In this document: piece after piece, positions 45,192 through 54,528 of the stretch
How positions within the stretch are numbered: position 1 is the stretch's first letter
Layout: the number at the start of each line of letters is the position of its first letter
Assembly: GCA_021151835.1 (NCBI GenBank)
Contig: JAGKWO010000022.1
Coordinates: 1 to 64,000, forward strand
Length of the DNA stretch: 64,000 nt
From: Gammaproteobacteria bacterium
Lineage (GTDB): Bacteria; Pseudomonadota; Gammaproteobacteria; Pseudomonadales; Cellvibrionaceae
Reading direction: 5' to 3'
Notes under the pieces: model-generated
Databases searched by the model: none
The model's input: only the letters and a program-made list of their open reading frames with translations
What the model was told of the DNA's origin: nothing
Position numbers and translations under genes: made by a program

Positions 45192-47591
45192 ATGCCCAAC
45201 CTGAGACGCTACATGCGTGAAAATCCGATAGCGGCGCGCCTGCTTGGGCTGATCATTATCAGCAGTTCGATTATCACCCTGATTGCCATTCTCTTGCAGT
45301 TGCACAGCAATTTTAATGACGACATTGCCGCCTTGGAGAAGCGCCTTGACCAGGTGCGGATCAGCACCCTGGCAAGCATTACCAAAAGCTTATGGGGCTT
45401 TGACCAGGAACAGTTGAATATCCAGATCAATAGTGTGTTGGCGGTGGACGATGTTGTGCAGGTTAAAGTGGTGTGGCACGACTGGAATAACACCGAGCAA
45501 ACACTGGTTGCCAGCAATTACAACTACGATCCCAAAGACCTCGAAAATAAACGCAGCCAATTTCTGGTGCGCTCCTATCCGCTGGTATATGAAGATGCCA
45601 GCACACCCGAGCAACAACTGGGCACGCTTACCATCACCGCAAGTTTAAGCAGTATCTACGACAAGCTATGGGAGCGCGCATTTTTTATTGCGTTGGTGCA
45701 AGGGACTAAAACATTGGTGATTGCCTTGTTTATCGTATGGCTGGTACATGCATTGCTCACGCGCCATATAAAAACCATCGCCAATTACGCGCGCAATTTG
45801 AATCTGGAAACACTCACCAAACCGTTGAAATTAAAACGCTTGAAGGTGAATTCCGCTTCCGATGAATTGGATAATGTGGTCAATGCAATTAATCACATGC
45901 GCGAAACTTTATTGGACGATATCGAGCAGCGCCACGCGATTGAAATGGCGCTCCTGACGGAAAAAGAAGAAAAGCTTGAAACCCGTCGCCAGAAAAATGC
46001 AGCAGAAGATGCAAGCCGTGCAAAAAGTCAATTTCTGGCAACGATGAGCCATGAAATTCGCACGCCCATGAATGGGGTTATCGGTATGCTGGAAATGTTG
46101 CGCGATACTCCCCTCGACGAAAACCAGAAACATTACATTGATGTAATTCATCGCTCCGGTGAAACCCTGTTGAGCATCATCAACGACATCCTCGATTACT
46201 CAAAAATTGAAGCGGGAAAAATGCGGCTCGAAGAAACCACATTTGAGCTGGATGAGCTGGTAGAAAATTGCGTGCAACTTTTCGGGGCGACAGCCAACAA
46301 AAGGCACATTGAATTATTTGGCGGTCTGGAGCCGGGCGTGCCCCGATGGTTGCGCGGTGACCCCACACGTTTGCGCCAAATTATTATTAACCTGCTCGGC
46401 AACGCCTTTAAATTTACCAGTGAAGGGTTTGTATCCTTACGTGTGCAATTGGTTGCCGAACCTGTTGATCACAAGGTAACACTCAGGTTCCTCGTGCAAG
46501 ACAGCGGCATTGGCCTGGATACCAGTAATACCGCGAATTTATTCGATTCATTTAACCAGGCCGATGCGTCTACCACGCGCAAATATGGCGGTACGGGTTT
46601 GGGGTTGGCAATTTGCAAGAGCCTTGCCGAGTTGATGGAAGGTGATATCGGCGTGGAAAGTGTAAAAGGGCAAGGTGCCACGTTCTGGTTTACCGCACGT
46701 ATGGAAATTGAAGAGGTATGCGATTGGAATACGAGTCGTAACCAGGCTAAGCATGATGAACTTATTGCAAAAAAATTATTGTTGGTGGAAACCAGTCGCT
46801 CACTGACTGATTTCCTTACACACCATTGTGTTGCCTGGGGTATTTTTGTGGAATCGGCGCAATCCGCCAAAGCCGCCCTTGCCCAAATCAAACATGCGAT
46901 GCACTCGGGTGAACCCTATGATTTTGTCGGCTTTGATTATTCCTTGCCCGATGCCAGCGGTTTTGAATTGGCGCAATGGTTGCGCGATATCCCCGAATTA
47001 AATGAATTACCGCTATTTATGTTCAGCGCTGGTGATGTCTACCATGACCAAACCTACATTCGCCGTCTTGGAATCCACTCGATATTGCGCAAACCGGTGT
47101 CCATTAAATTATTGCACCGGGAATTGATTGCGCTGCTTGGGCATGAAGCGGCACCGGTTGTGCCGGTTGAACGCAAGGTTATCGATCCGGAAAAGTTCTC
47201 CCATTTACGCGTTCTGGTGGCAGAGGATAATCCGGTTAATCGGATGGTTATAAAAGGGTTGCTGGGAAAACTCGGCATAACTCCGGTTTTTGCTGAAAAC
47301 GGTGTTGAGGCATTGGAGGGCTTCAAGCGTGTGCGTGAGCCGTTCAGTTTGATCCTGATGGATTGTGAAATGCCGGAAATGGATGGTTTTGAAGCAACCC
47401 AAAGTATTCGCGATTATGAGCGGCGCGAGGGCTTGGCTCCGACGCCCATTATCGCGCTTACCGCCCATGCGTTGCAGGAGCATCGCGAAGCCGTGTTTGC
47501 CAGTGGAATGAATTATTATCTTTCCAAGCCCATTACTTTTGACAATCTTTACAGTGCCTTTGAAGCCATTGGCTTGGTCAGGCGCGAGTAA
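45192..47591 (+). CDS. Hybrid sensor histidine kinase (BarA-like), two receiver domains
   Basis: 799 aa. N-terminal membrane segment (about 18-38), a periplasmic sensor region of about 125 residues, second membrane segment (about 160-182), HAMP-like region, then HisKA (SQFLATMSHEIRTPMNGVIG, His of SHEIRTP), HATPase (NLLGNAFKFT; DSGIGLDTS; GGTGLGLAI). Receiver 1 (about 515-640) is degenerate: it begins LLLVETSRS, lacking the acidic pair, though it keeps FDYSLPD. Receiver 2 (about 665-790) is complete (VAEDNPVNR, LMDCEMPEMDG, Lys in LSKPI). No HPt domain is fused. A GacS/BarA-type role is a guess from architecture. Confidence 0.92.
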   Translation: MPNLRRYMRENPIAARLLGLIIISSSIITLIAILLQLHSNFNDDIAALEKRLDQVRISTLASITKSLWGFDQEQLNIQINSVLAVDDVVQVKVVWHDWNNTEQTLVASNYNYDPKDLENKRSQFLVRSYPLVYEDASTPEQQLGTLTITASLSSIYDKLWERAFFIALVQGTKTLVIALFIVWLVHALLTRHIKTIANYARNLNLETLTKPLKLKRLKVNSASDELDNVVNAINHMRETLLDDIEQRHAIEMALLTEKEEKLETRRQKNAAEDASRAKSQFLATMSHEIRTPMNGVIGMLEMLRDTPLDENQKHYIDVIHRSGETLLSIINDILDYSKIEAGKMRLEETTFELDELVENCVQLFGATANKRHIELFGGLEPGVPRWLRGDPTRLRQIIINLLGNAFKFTSEGFVSLRVQLVAEPVDHKVTLRFLVQDSGIGLDTSNTANLFDSFNQADASTTRKYGGTGLGLAICKSLAELMEGDIGVESVKGQGATFWFTARMEIEEVCDWNTSRNQAKHDELIAKKLLLVETSRSLTDFLTHHCVAWGIFVESAQSAKAALAQIKHAMHSGEPYDFVGFDYSLPDASGFELAQWLRDIPELNELPLFMFSAGDVYHDQTYIRRLGIHSILRKPVSIKLLHRELIALLGHEAAPVVPVERKVIDPEKFSHLRVLVAEDNPVNRMVIKGLLGKLGITPVFAENGVEALEGFKRVREPFSLILMDCEMPEMDGFEATQSIRDYERREGLAPTPIIALTAHALQEHREAVFASGMNYYLSKPITFDNLYSAFEAIGLVRRE

Positions 47592-47728
47592 ACTCGCCTT
47601 GGTGGATAGCGCTCCCCTATGGCAATAATTGGTTTTTTCTCCTTGCCTGTGCCAAAGGCAGTCCTTATGATGCCCTCATTCAATTGGGTTATCCCACCAC
47701 TAAATAACCGTCAGGTTTGGAGTTTGTT

Positions 47729-48058
47729 ATGAGTAGTGATGCCATTGTCCATGTCAACGATGCCAGCTTTGAACAAGAAGTATTGAAGGCTGATGTGCCG
47801 GTTCTGGTAGATTTTTGGGCAGCCTGGTGTGGTCCATGCAAGATGATTGCTCCAATCCTGGATGACCTGGCCGAGCAATTCGAAGGCAAGATCAAGATTG
47901 CTAAAGTGGATGTGGATGCCAATAAAGATACCCCGGCAAAATTTGGTATTCGCGGTATCCCAACCCTGATTATCTTCAAAAATGGTGCGGCCCACGCGAC
48001 TAAAGTGGGCGCTCTGAGCAAGCCGCAACTGGTTGATTTCATCAATAGTTCGCTTTAA
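47729..48058 (+). CDS. trxA: Thioredoxin 1
   Basis: 109-aa cytoplasmic disulphide reductase with VDFWAAWCGPCKMIAPIL and the cis-Pro loop GIRGIPTLI. ATG 47729 (MSSDAIVHV) is preceded by TTTGGAG; a TTG at 47717 opens the frame earlier but is not needed. Gene order trxA-rho is the widespread gammaproteobacterial arrangement. Confidence 0.97.
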   Translation: MSSDAIVHVNDASFEQEVLKADVPVLVDFWAAWCGPCKMIAPILDDLAEQFEGKIKIAKVDVDANKDTPAKFGIRGIPTLIIFKNGAAHATKVGALSKPQLVDFINSSL

Positions 48059-48063
48059 CACCG

Positions 48064-48090
48064 ATTGGGCCGTTACAAAAACGGCCCAAT
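48064..48090 (+). terminator. Terminator after trxA
   Basis: Stem ATTGGGCCGT (48064-48073) with ACGGCCCAAT (48081-48090), followed by TTGTTTTT. Confidence 0.88.
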
Positions 48091-48459
48091 TTGTTTTTGC
48101 ACTGGACGTTTTTTATGGCTATACTCCAGCCAATCTGATGTTTGTTCCTCCCGAATCACCTGCCCGATTCACAATAACCAGACGAACAAACCCTAACTCC
48201 TGCTGTTATTCTTGCCCCGGAATCCAAAAGTCCCCGGATTATCAGTTAACCCGTCAATTCACTGTATAAAAAATTGATAAGTTAATTGAACCTGTGGTCT
48301 TAGGCTGGCAAGCTTGCGTTCCTGAATTTTTCTCAAGAATTCAATAGCTGGCGAAAATAACAGTAAAAGAGCAACTGTTCCATAAATGACAAGTCGTTGA
48401 CCGGCAAACTTGAAACTCACTATCTGCAATAACTCACATCCATCCATAAAGTCTCTCCT
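48091..48459 (+). promoter_or_regulatory. rho leader region
   Basis: 369 bp between the trxA terminator and the rho start, with C-rich, G-poor stretches (for example 48147-48200) as expected where Rho binds its own leader to attenuate. No canonical ribosome-binding site precedes the rho ATG. A 62-codon minus-strand frame (48259-48447) is discussed in the findings. Confidence 0.4.
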
Positions 48460-49719
48460 ATGAATCTAACCGACCTAAAAAAGAAACCCATTGAAGAATT
48501 AATTGATATCGCCCATGAAATGGGTTTGGAAAATATCGCCCGCTCGCGCAAACAGGACATTATTTTTAATATCCTCAAGCGCCACGCCAAAGGCGGCGAA
48601 GATATTTACGGCGATGGTGTATTGGAAATTCTGGTGGATGGCTTCGGCTTCTTGCGTTCTGCAGACAGTTCATATCTCGCTGGCCCGGACGATATTTACG
48701 TTTCCCCCAGCCAGATTCGCCGCTTTAACTTGCGCACCGGCGATACCATTTCTGGCAAGATTCGCCCGCCCAAAGAAGGTGAACGCTATTTTGCCCTGTT
48801 GAAAGTTAACGATATTAACTTCGACAAACCGGAAAGTTCCCGCAACAAGATTCTGTTCGAAAACCTCACACCGCTTTTCCCCAATATTCGCCTCCTGCTT
48901 GAAGCCGGTAACGGCTCCACCGAAGACCTCACCGGCCGTATCATCGATTTGATTGCCCCGATTGGTAAAGGCCAGCGCGGTTTGATCGTTGCGCCACCAA
49001 AAGCCGGTAAAACCATCATGATGCAAAATATTGCGCAGGCGATTACGCGCAATAATCCCGAGTGTCATTTGATTGTGCTGCTGATTGACGAGCGTCCGGA
49101 AGAAGTAACGGAAATGCAACGTTCAGTGCGTGGCGAAGTGGTTGCGTCAACGTTCGACGAACCGCCAGCGCGTCACGTGCAAGTGGCTGACATGGTGATC
49201 GAAAAAGCCAAGCGTCTGGTTGAGCATAAAAAAGATGTGGTGATTTTGCTCGACTCGATCACCCGTTTGGCGCGTGCTTACAACACTGTTATCCCTTCAT
49301 CAGGAAAAGTATTGACCGGTGGTGTGGATGCGCATGCACTGGAAAGACCGAAGCGTTTCTTCGGTGCAGCACGGAATATTGAAGAAGGCGGCAGCCTGAG
49401 TATTATCGCTACCGCACTCGTGGATACCGGCTCCAAAATGGATGAAGTTATTTACGAAGAATTTAAAGGTACCGGTAACCTGGAATTGCACCTGGATCGC
49501 AAGATTGCTGAAAAACGTATTTATCCCGCAATCAACGTGCGCCGCTCCGGTACTCGCCGCGAAGATTTGTTGATGAAAGAAGATGAATTGCAACGCGCGT
49601 GGATTTTGCGTCGTCTGCTGAACGATATGGAAGATGTTCCTGCCACTGAATTCTTGCTCGACAAACTGAAAGATTTCAAAACCAACGATGAATTCTTCCA
49701 GTCGATGAAACGTAAATAA
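48460..49719 (+). CDS. rho: Transcription termination factor Rho
   Basis: 419-aa hexameric RNA helicase/ATPase. N-terminal helical LKKKPIEELIDIAHEMG, cold-shock-like RNA-binding domain DGFGFLRS...DDIYVSPSQIRRF, P loop APPKAGKTIMMQ, Walker B VILLDSITRLARAYN, Q/R loop region SGKVLTGGVDAHAL. Length matches E. coli Rho. Confidence 0.98.
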   Translation: MNLTDLKKKPIEELIDIAHEMGLENIARSRKQDIIFNILKRHAKGGEDIYGDGVLEILVDGFGFLRSADSSYLAGPDDIYVSPSQIRRFNLRTGDTISGKIRPPKEGERYFALLKVNDINFDKPESSRNKILFENLTPLFPNIRLLLEAGNGSTEDLTGRIIDLIAPIGKGQRGLIVAPPKAGKTIMMQNIAQAITRNNPECHLIVLLIDERPEEVTEMQRSVRGEVVASTFDEPPARHVQVADMVIEKAKRLVEHKKDVVILLDSITRLARAYNTVIPSSGKVLTGGVDAHALERPKRFFGAARNIEEGGSLSIIATALVDTGSKMDEVIYEEFKGTGNLELHLDRKIAEKRIYPAINVRRSGTRREDLLMKEDELQRAWILRRLLNDMEDVPATEFLLDKLKDFKTNDEFFQSMKRK

Positions 49720-49732
49720 AACCCCCTCCCCG

Positions 49733-49755
49733 CCTCCCCCTTAAAAAGGGGGAGG
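49733..49755. terminator. GC-rich hairpin after rho
   Basis: Stem CCTCCCCCTT (49733-49742) with AAGGGGGAGG (49746-49755), followed by further G-rich/C-rich direct and inverted stretches to about 49797. It resembles a common intergenic repeat type; no T run, so termination is uncertain. Confidence 0.45.
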
Positions 49756-49803
49756 AGCAATTCCCTTGCTGACAAGGGGAGGGTTAGGGTGGGGTAAGCT
49801 TGT

Positions 49804-49871
49804 AGCCCGTATGGAGCGCAATGTAATGCGGGAAAATGAATAACCCGTATTCACTGCGCTCCATACGGGCT
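49804..49871. repeat. REP-like inverted repeat between rho and ubiD
   Basis: 17-nt perfect arms AGCCCGTATGGAGCGCA (49804-49820) and TGCGCTCCATACGGGCT (49855-49871), with inner complementary bases (ATGCGGG / CCCGTAT). Followed by CTTTTTT, so it can also act as a plus-strand terminator. The sequence type (TAGCCCGTATGGAGCGCA) is familiar as an intergenic repeat in gammaproteobacteria. Confidence 0.7.
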
Positions 49872-49887
49872 TCGGCTTTTTTAAAAC

Positions 49888-51369
49888 ATGAAATATAAAG
49901 ACCTGCGCGATTTTATCGCCCTGTTGGAAGCTCGCGGTTTATTAAAACGCATCAAACAGGAAATCGATCCCCACCTTGAAATGACCGAAATTTGCGACCG
50001 CACACTACGTGCCGGTGGCCCCGCGTTATTGTTCGAAAATCCCAAAGGTTACAACATTCCTGTGCTGGGAAATTTATTTGGCACACCGGAGCGTGTCGCG
50101 TTGGGGATGGGGCAGGAATCGGTTGATGCTCTGCGCGACGTAGGAAAATTACTCGCGTTTTTAAAAGAGCCGGAACCGCCCAAAGGTTTTAAAGATGCCT
50201 GGGAAAAATTGCCAGTTTTCAAACAGGTGTTGAATTTAGCTCCGAAAGTATTGAGCAAGGCGCAGTGCCAGGACGTTGTGCTGGAAGGTGATGCAGTAAA
50301 CCTGGATTTGCTGCCGATCCAAACTTGCTGGCCCGGTGATGTCGGGCCGTTAGTGACCTGGCCGTTGGTGGTTACGCGCGGCCCGCATAAAGAGCGGCAA
50401 AACCTGGGTATCTACCGGATGCAAAAAATCGGCAAGAACCGATTGATTATGCGCTGGCTTTCCCATCGTGGCGGCGCGTTGGATTTTCGCGAATTCCAGT
50501 TGCAAAACCCCGGGAAAAATTTTCCGGTTGCGGTTGCGCTTGGCGCTGATCCGGCAACAATCCTGGGCGCAGTAACGCCGGTGCCCGATACACTTTCCGA
50601 ATACGGTTTTGCCGGATTATTGCGCGGCGACAAAACCGAAGTGGTGAAATGTATCGGCAATGATTTACACGTACCCGCATCCGCCGAATTTATCCTGGAG
50701 GGTTATATCGCCCCGAATGATATGGCCCCTGAAGGTCCTTTCGGCGATCACACCGGTTATTACAATGAAGTGGATAATTTCCCGGTGTTTACCGTGGAGC
50801 GAATTACCCATCGCCGCGATCCGATTTATCACAGCACTTACACCGGCCGGCCACCGGATGAACCGGCAATTCTTGGTGTTGCGCTCAACGAAGTGTTTGT
50901 CCCGATTTTGCAAAAACAATTTCCGGAAATTGTGGATTTTTATTTGCCGCCGGAAGGTTGTTCTTACCGCATGGCGGTAGTGACCATGAAAAAACAATAC
51001 CCCGGCCATGCCAAGCGCGTGATGATGGGGGTATGGAGTTTCTTGCGGCAATTTATGTACACCAAATTTGTCATAGTTACTGACGATGATGTGAATGCGC
51101 GCGATTGGAAAGATGTGATCTGGGCGATGACTACACGGATGGACCCGGCGCGCGATACGGTAATGATTGAAAATACCCCGATCGATTATCTGGATTTTGC
51201 TTCACCTGTGTCCGGCCTTGGTTCCAAAATCGGTTTTGATGCGACCAATAAATGGCCAGGTGAGACCACGCGCGAGTGGGGCACCCCTATTGTGATGGAT
51301 GCGCAAATAAAAAATCGTGTGGATGAAATCTGGGATGAGTTGGGGATCGATCAACCCACGGCGTATTGA
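49888..51369 (+). CDS. ubiD: 3-octaprenyl-4-hydroxybenzoate decarboxylase
   Basis: 493-aa prenylated-FMN-dependent decarboxylase of ubiquinone synthesis. Family features: MKYKDLRDFIALLEARG start, LPIQTCWPGDVGP, the pFMN/metal-binding NLGIYRMQKIGKNR, GDHTGYYNEVDNFPVF with catalytic Glu region (EGPFGDHTG), and VTDDDVNARDWKDVIWA. It needs the UbiX cofactor synthase, which is not in the window. The ATG starts 17 bp after the preceding inverted repeat. Confidence 0.97.
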   Translation: MKYKDLRDFIALLEARGLLKRIKQEIDPHLEMTEICDRTLRAGGPALLFENPKGYNIPVLGNLFGTPERVALGMGQESVDALRDVGKLLAFLKEPEPPKGFKDAWEKLPVFKQVLNLAPKVLSKAQCQDVVLEGDAVNLDLLPIQTCWPGDVGPLVTWPLVVTRGPHKERQNLGIYRMQKIGKNRLIMRWLSHRGGALDFREFQLQNPGKNFPVAVALGADPATILGAVTPVPDTLSEYGFAGLLRGDKTEVVKCIGNDLHVPASAEFILEGYIAPNDMAPEGPFGDHTGYYNEVDNFPVFTVERITHRRDPIYHSTYTGRPPDEPAILGVALNEVFVPILQKQFPEIVDFYLPPEGCSYRMAVVTMKKQYPGHAKRVMMGVWSFLRQFMYTKFVIVTDDDVNARDWKDVIWAMTTRMDPARDTVMIENTPIDYLDFASPVSGLGSKIGFDATNKWPGETTREWGTPIVMDAQIKNRVDEIWDELGIDQPTAY

Positions 51370-51390
51370 TTTATTTTTTGCGAGGGCACC

Positions 51391-51582
51391 ATGAGTTTGT
51401 TAGAGGAATGTTTTCTCGATTGCCCTTATTGCGGTGAACCGATCAGTGTACTGGTGGATTGTTCCTGCGAAGAGCAAACTTATGTAGAAGACTGCCAGGT
51501 TTGTTGCAGGCCTATGGTGTTGCACGTGAATGTGGATGGGCAAGGGTATCCCGATGTTTACGCGCAACGTGAAGATGAGTGA
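51391..51582 (+). CDS. CPXCG-motif Cys-rich small protein
   Basis: 63 aa with two CxxC-type knuckles: CPYCGEPI at the start and CQVCCRPM, plus CSC between them, and a C-terminal GYPDVYAQ. This is the conserved CPXCG zinc-ribbon-like family of gammaproteobacteria, of unknown function. GAGGGCACC precedes the ATG; 21 bp after ubiD. Confidence 0.88.
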   Translation: MSLLEECFLDCPYCGEPISVLVDCSCEEQTYVEDCQVCCRPMVLHVNVDGQGYPDVYAQREDE

Positions 51583-51688
51583 GTCGGTTGGCGTTTTTGT
51601 ATTTGTAAGTTGGTTTTCATTTATTTATAAGCTATAAAACCTTGCAGCGCATTGGCGCGCTTGATTAACTCAGAACAGGGGAATGGCA

Positions 51689-52090
51689 ATGAGCTTTATT
51701 AAAGACTTCAAAGAATTTGCAGTGCGCGGCAATGTCGTGGATATGGCGGTGGGTATTATCATCGGTGCCGCTTTCGGTAAAGTTGTCAGCTCACTGGTAA
51801 GTGATGTGTTCATGCCGCCGCTGGGCTGGATCATTGGCGGTGTAGATTTTTCTGATTTGGCAATTGTGTTGCCGGAGTTGATCGAAGGTAAGGGGCCGGT
51901 GTCGATTTTCTACGGCAAGTTCATCCAGACCATTCTGGATTTCACCATTGTTGCCTTCGCCATTTTTATGATGATTAAAGTCATTAATCGCCTGAAGAAA
52001 AAAGAGGAAGAAAAACCGGCGACGCCCACCAAAGAAGAAGTGCTTCTCACTGAAATTCGCGATTTGCTCAAACAGCAACAACAAAAATAA
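51689..52090 (+). CDS. mscL: Large-conductance mechanosensitive channel
   Basis: 133-aa inner-membrane pentameric channel for osmotic down-shock. MSFIKDFKEFAVRGNVVDMA with the glycine-rich TM1 (GIIIGAAFGKVVSSLV), a periplasmic loop, TM2 and the C-terminal charged helix. AGGGGA before the second ATG (51689) and the E. coli N-terminus favour this start over 51683. Converges with the next gene, 2 bp apart. Confidence 0.97.
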   Translation: MSFIKDFKEFAVRGNVVDMAVGIIIGAAFGKVVSSLVSDVFMPPLGWIIGGVDFSDLAIVLPELIEGKGPVSIFYGKFIQTILDFTIVAFAIFMMIKVINRLKKKEEEKPATPTKEEVLLTEIRDLLKQQQQK

Positions 52091-52092
52091 AT

Positions 52093-53001
52093 TTATTGTG
52101 ATGCCTGGTTGGCGACTGGTGAATTTAATAAATGCCAGCTCGCCAATTCGGGATGAAAAAATCCGCATTCGCGGTAGGCGCGCTCGATCGTACCATTGGC
52201 GCGCAATTGTGAAATGCCTTTGCTTAATGCCTGATAAAACGCTTCACCCAACGGGTGGGTTTTACTGACCGGCCAATGACGGCTGCCGCGAATCGCGATT
52301 TTCACGCCTTTGATAGGCACCAGGCGAATGCCATCCACTATTATTTCCTGCTCCGGATTCATTTCAAACGGTGACATGGTTAAATCCACGCGCCCGGCAT
52401 TAATCATGCGCGCCATATTGACCCAATTGGGGGTGTACATGATTTTGCTAAAACCCAGTGATTCAAGCGTAACCAAATCAGGTTTCCATTGGTTGCTGGT
52501 GACAATTTTTAACTGGATTAGCTGTGCGAGGCTTTTGCTCGCTTGCGCTTTTTGATTCGCTGGTGAGGTGTAGAGGCCCACAATAAATTGGCCATCCATT
52601 ACCAGTGGTGGGGTGATATGTAATTTCTCTTGCTGGTTTTGCAGGTCCTGATACCAAATCGTGCCACTGATAGTCAGGGTTTTTCCATCCAGCACATTGC
52701 GAATACTGCGAAAATAATTTTCCTCGGCAACAAATTCCAGGGGTTGATCAAAGCCGCCCAGTTTGAGGGCCTGTTGCATGAGTATCAGGTCAATAACATC
52801 GCGTCGCGCATGGGGGCCGCCGTAATAATCGACGGTGTCAGGGCTGCGTCCGTCCAGGAACTGGAGGTAGCTGGTGTGGATATCTGGCAACACCCCAATA
52901 GGCGCGGGTGTGGCTGCTGCCGGTTTGCCAACGCATAACAACAAGCCCGATACCAGGGCGATATAAACTGCGAAAAGTGCACAGAATGGTGTTGATTTCA
53001 T
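52093..53001 (-). CDS. Periplasmic solute-binding-protein-like protein (SBP_bac_3 type)
   Basis: 302 aa, signal peptide to about residue 30 (..GKPAAA). The mature protein has the two-lobe pattern of family 3 binding proteins (LMQQALKLGGFDQPLEFV; GRVDLTMSPFEMN; GEAFYQALSKGISQLRANGTIERAY). Many gammaproteobacteria carry such stand-alone proteins as orphan receptors or sensor partners. No ABC transporter genes adjoin it, so transport is doubtful. Confidence 0.72.
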   Translation of the reverse strand: MKSTPFCALFAVYIALVSGLLLCVGKPAAATPAPIGVLPDIHTSYLQFLDGRSPDTVDYYGGPHARRDVIDLILMQQALKLGGFDQPLEFVAEENYFRSIRNVLDGKTLTISGTIWYQDLQNQQEKLHITPPLVMDGQFIVGLYTSPANQKAQASKSLAQLIQLKIVTSNQWKPDLVTLESLGFSKIMYTPNWVNMARMINAGRVDLTMSPFEMNPEQEIIVDGIRLVPIKGVKIAIRGSRHWPVSKTHPLGEAFYQALSKGISQLRANGTIERAYRECGFFHPELASWHLLNSPVANQASQ

Positions 53002-53092
53002 AGCGGATCACAGTGAAGGTGTTGGCTGCGTGTGCCAGACACATTAATTGTGGCTGCTGATATTCCTGTCGTCCAGATCGGTTGTGCTCTGC

Positions 53093-53461
53093 CTAATCCA
53101 CCGGATGCCCGCGATACATTCGCACCGGTTTAGCCGGGGGTGGATTGACCAACAGCCCGCTGCGCACTTCCTGTTTGGGGGCATCTTCCAATGTAGTTTG
53201 GCCGCGATATACCTTGACGACCTGCTTGGCCAAATCGGATTTATGATCACCGGATTGCAACAACGCTCGCCATTCGTTGCCCGCCAGCGTCAGTAATTCC
53301 TTAATCAGGGTTTTGGTGATGGTGTCTTTTGCCTGGTGGTAATAATCCGCTAACTCCTTAAGCAGCTCCGGGTTCGCCATTTTCACACCCGGCTTTACAT
53401 CCGGTTCAACGCGACGGCGAATCTCGTACACCAAATCAATCATCGGCTTAGTGTATTGCAT
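53093..53461 (-). CDS. Conserved-type small cytoplasmic protein, unknown
   Basis: 122 aa, basic, no signal. Helical N-terminal 80 residues (IDLVYEIRRRV, LLKELADYYHQAKD, LIKELLTLAGNEWRALL) then a Pro-rich tail ending MYRGHPVD. The C-terminal YRG(H/Q) pattern occurs twice (VYRGQTT, MYRGHPVD). GAGGAGA about 6 nt before the ATG supports translation. No family recalled. Confidence 0.7.
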   Translation of the reverse strand: MQYTKPMIDLVYEIRRRVEPDVKPGVKMANPELLKELADYYHQAKDTITKTLIKELLTLAGNEWRALLQSGDHKSDLAKQVVKVYRGQTTLEDAPKQEVRSGLLVNPPPAKPVRMYRGHPVD

Positions 53462-53611
53462 GCTCGTTCTCCTCGGTCTTGGACTAACAATTGAGCAATT
53501 ATCAGACCAAGGGCCGAATTCCGGTTATAGCCAGCGATTTTGATCTGCCAACAGGCAATAACGATGATTGTTTTGGTGCGCGGGGATTATTTTGGGGCAG
53601 GGTAGAAGCAA

Positions 53612-53631
53612 ACGCCGGCTAAAACCGGCGT
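53612..53631 (-). terminator. Terminator downstream of cysE
   Basis: Stem ACGCCGG (53612-53618) with CCGGCGT (53625-53631); on minus it is followed by TTGCTTCT, so it is moderate. 25 bp beyond the cysE stop. Confidence 0.6.
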
Positions 53632-53655
53632 CGCGCCAGGCACTGGCGCTTGTAA

Positions 53656-54453
53656 TTAGCGAATCAAATGATCCATTTCCCGCGCCGGCTGTGCGCATTG
53701 GGTTTCGCAAATGACCTGTGCGGGTACACCGGCGGCAGTTGCGCGGGAAGGAACATCTTTCAAGACCACACTGCCGGCGCCAATTTTGGCGCATTCGCCA
53801 ATGGTGATATTGCCCAGGATTTTGGCTCCCGCACCAATCAACACCCCTTTGCGTACTTTCGGGTGACGGTCACCTGCTTCTTTGCCGGTGCCGCCCAGTG
53901 TCACTGATTGCATAATCGATACATTATCTTCAACGATAGCGGTTTCACCAATCACGATGCCCGTGGCGTGATCAAACATAATGGCTTTGCCGATTTGTGC
54001 CGCCGGGTGGATATCAACTCCGAATACAGCGGAAATCCGGTTCTGCAAAAATAGCGCGAGCGAGGTACGGCCTTGTTGCCACAGCCAGTGGGCAATGCGA
54101 TAAGCCTGTAGCGCATGGAAGCCTTTGAAATAGAGCAGTGGGGTCACCAGTGAACAGCAAGCAGAGTCGCGTTCACTCACGGCCATTAAATCCGCACGGA
54201 CCGACTCGATGATCTCGCCATCCTTCGCCAGCGCCTCTTCAATCACTTCGCGAATTAACATGGCAGGTAAAGCGGGGCTATCCAGCTTATTGGCGAGGTG
54301 AAAGCTTAACGCGCCTTTTAAGGAATCGTGATTAAGGACGGTGGCGTACAGAAAACTGGCCAGAACCGGCTCGGATTCAGCCTGCTTGCGGGTTTGCAGG
54401 CGAATGGATTCCCACAGGCTGTCGACAACCAAAGCAGGTGCGGGTGCAGTCAT
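53656..54453 (-). CDS. cysE: Serine O-acetyltransferase
   Basis: 265 aa; makes O-acetylserine from serine and acetyl-CoA for cysteine synthesis. N-terminal helical SATase domain, then a left-handed beta helix with hexapeptide repeats: GVDIHPAAQIGKAIMFDHAT (catalytic His in DHATG), VTLGGTGKEAGDRHPKV and IGAGAKILGNITIGE. The C-terminal tail is short and ends MDHLIR with Ile at the very end-2 position, the kind of tail that binds cysteine synthase CysK. Confidence 0.96.
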   Translation of the reverse strand: MTAPAPALVVDSLWESIRLQTRKQAESEPVLASFLYATVLNHDSLKGALSFHLANKLDSPALPAMLIREVIEEALAKDGEIIESVRADLMAVSERDSACCSLVTPLLYFKGFHALQAYRIAHWLWQQGRTSLALFLQNRISAVFGVDIHPAAQIGKAIMFDHATGIVIGETAIVEDNVSIMQSVTLGGTGKEAGDRHPKVRKGVLIGAGAKILGNITIGECAKIGAGSVVLKDVPSRATAAGVPAQVICETQCAQPAREMDHLIR

Positions 54454-54528
54454 GGAAACTCCTCAGGTGGAACCGGCTCGCGAAATGCCATTATTAGGGG
54501 TTAATGTTAAATTTCCAACAGTTGATTA

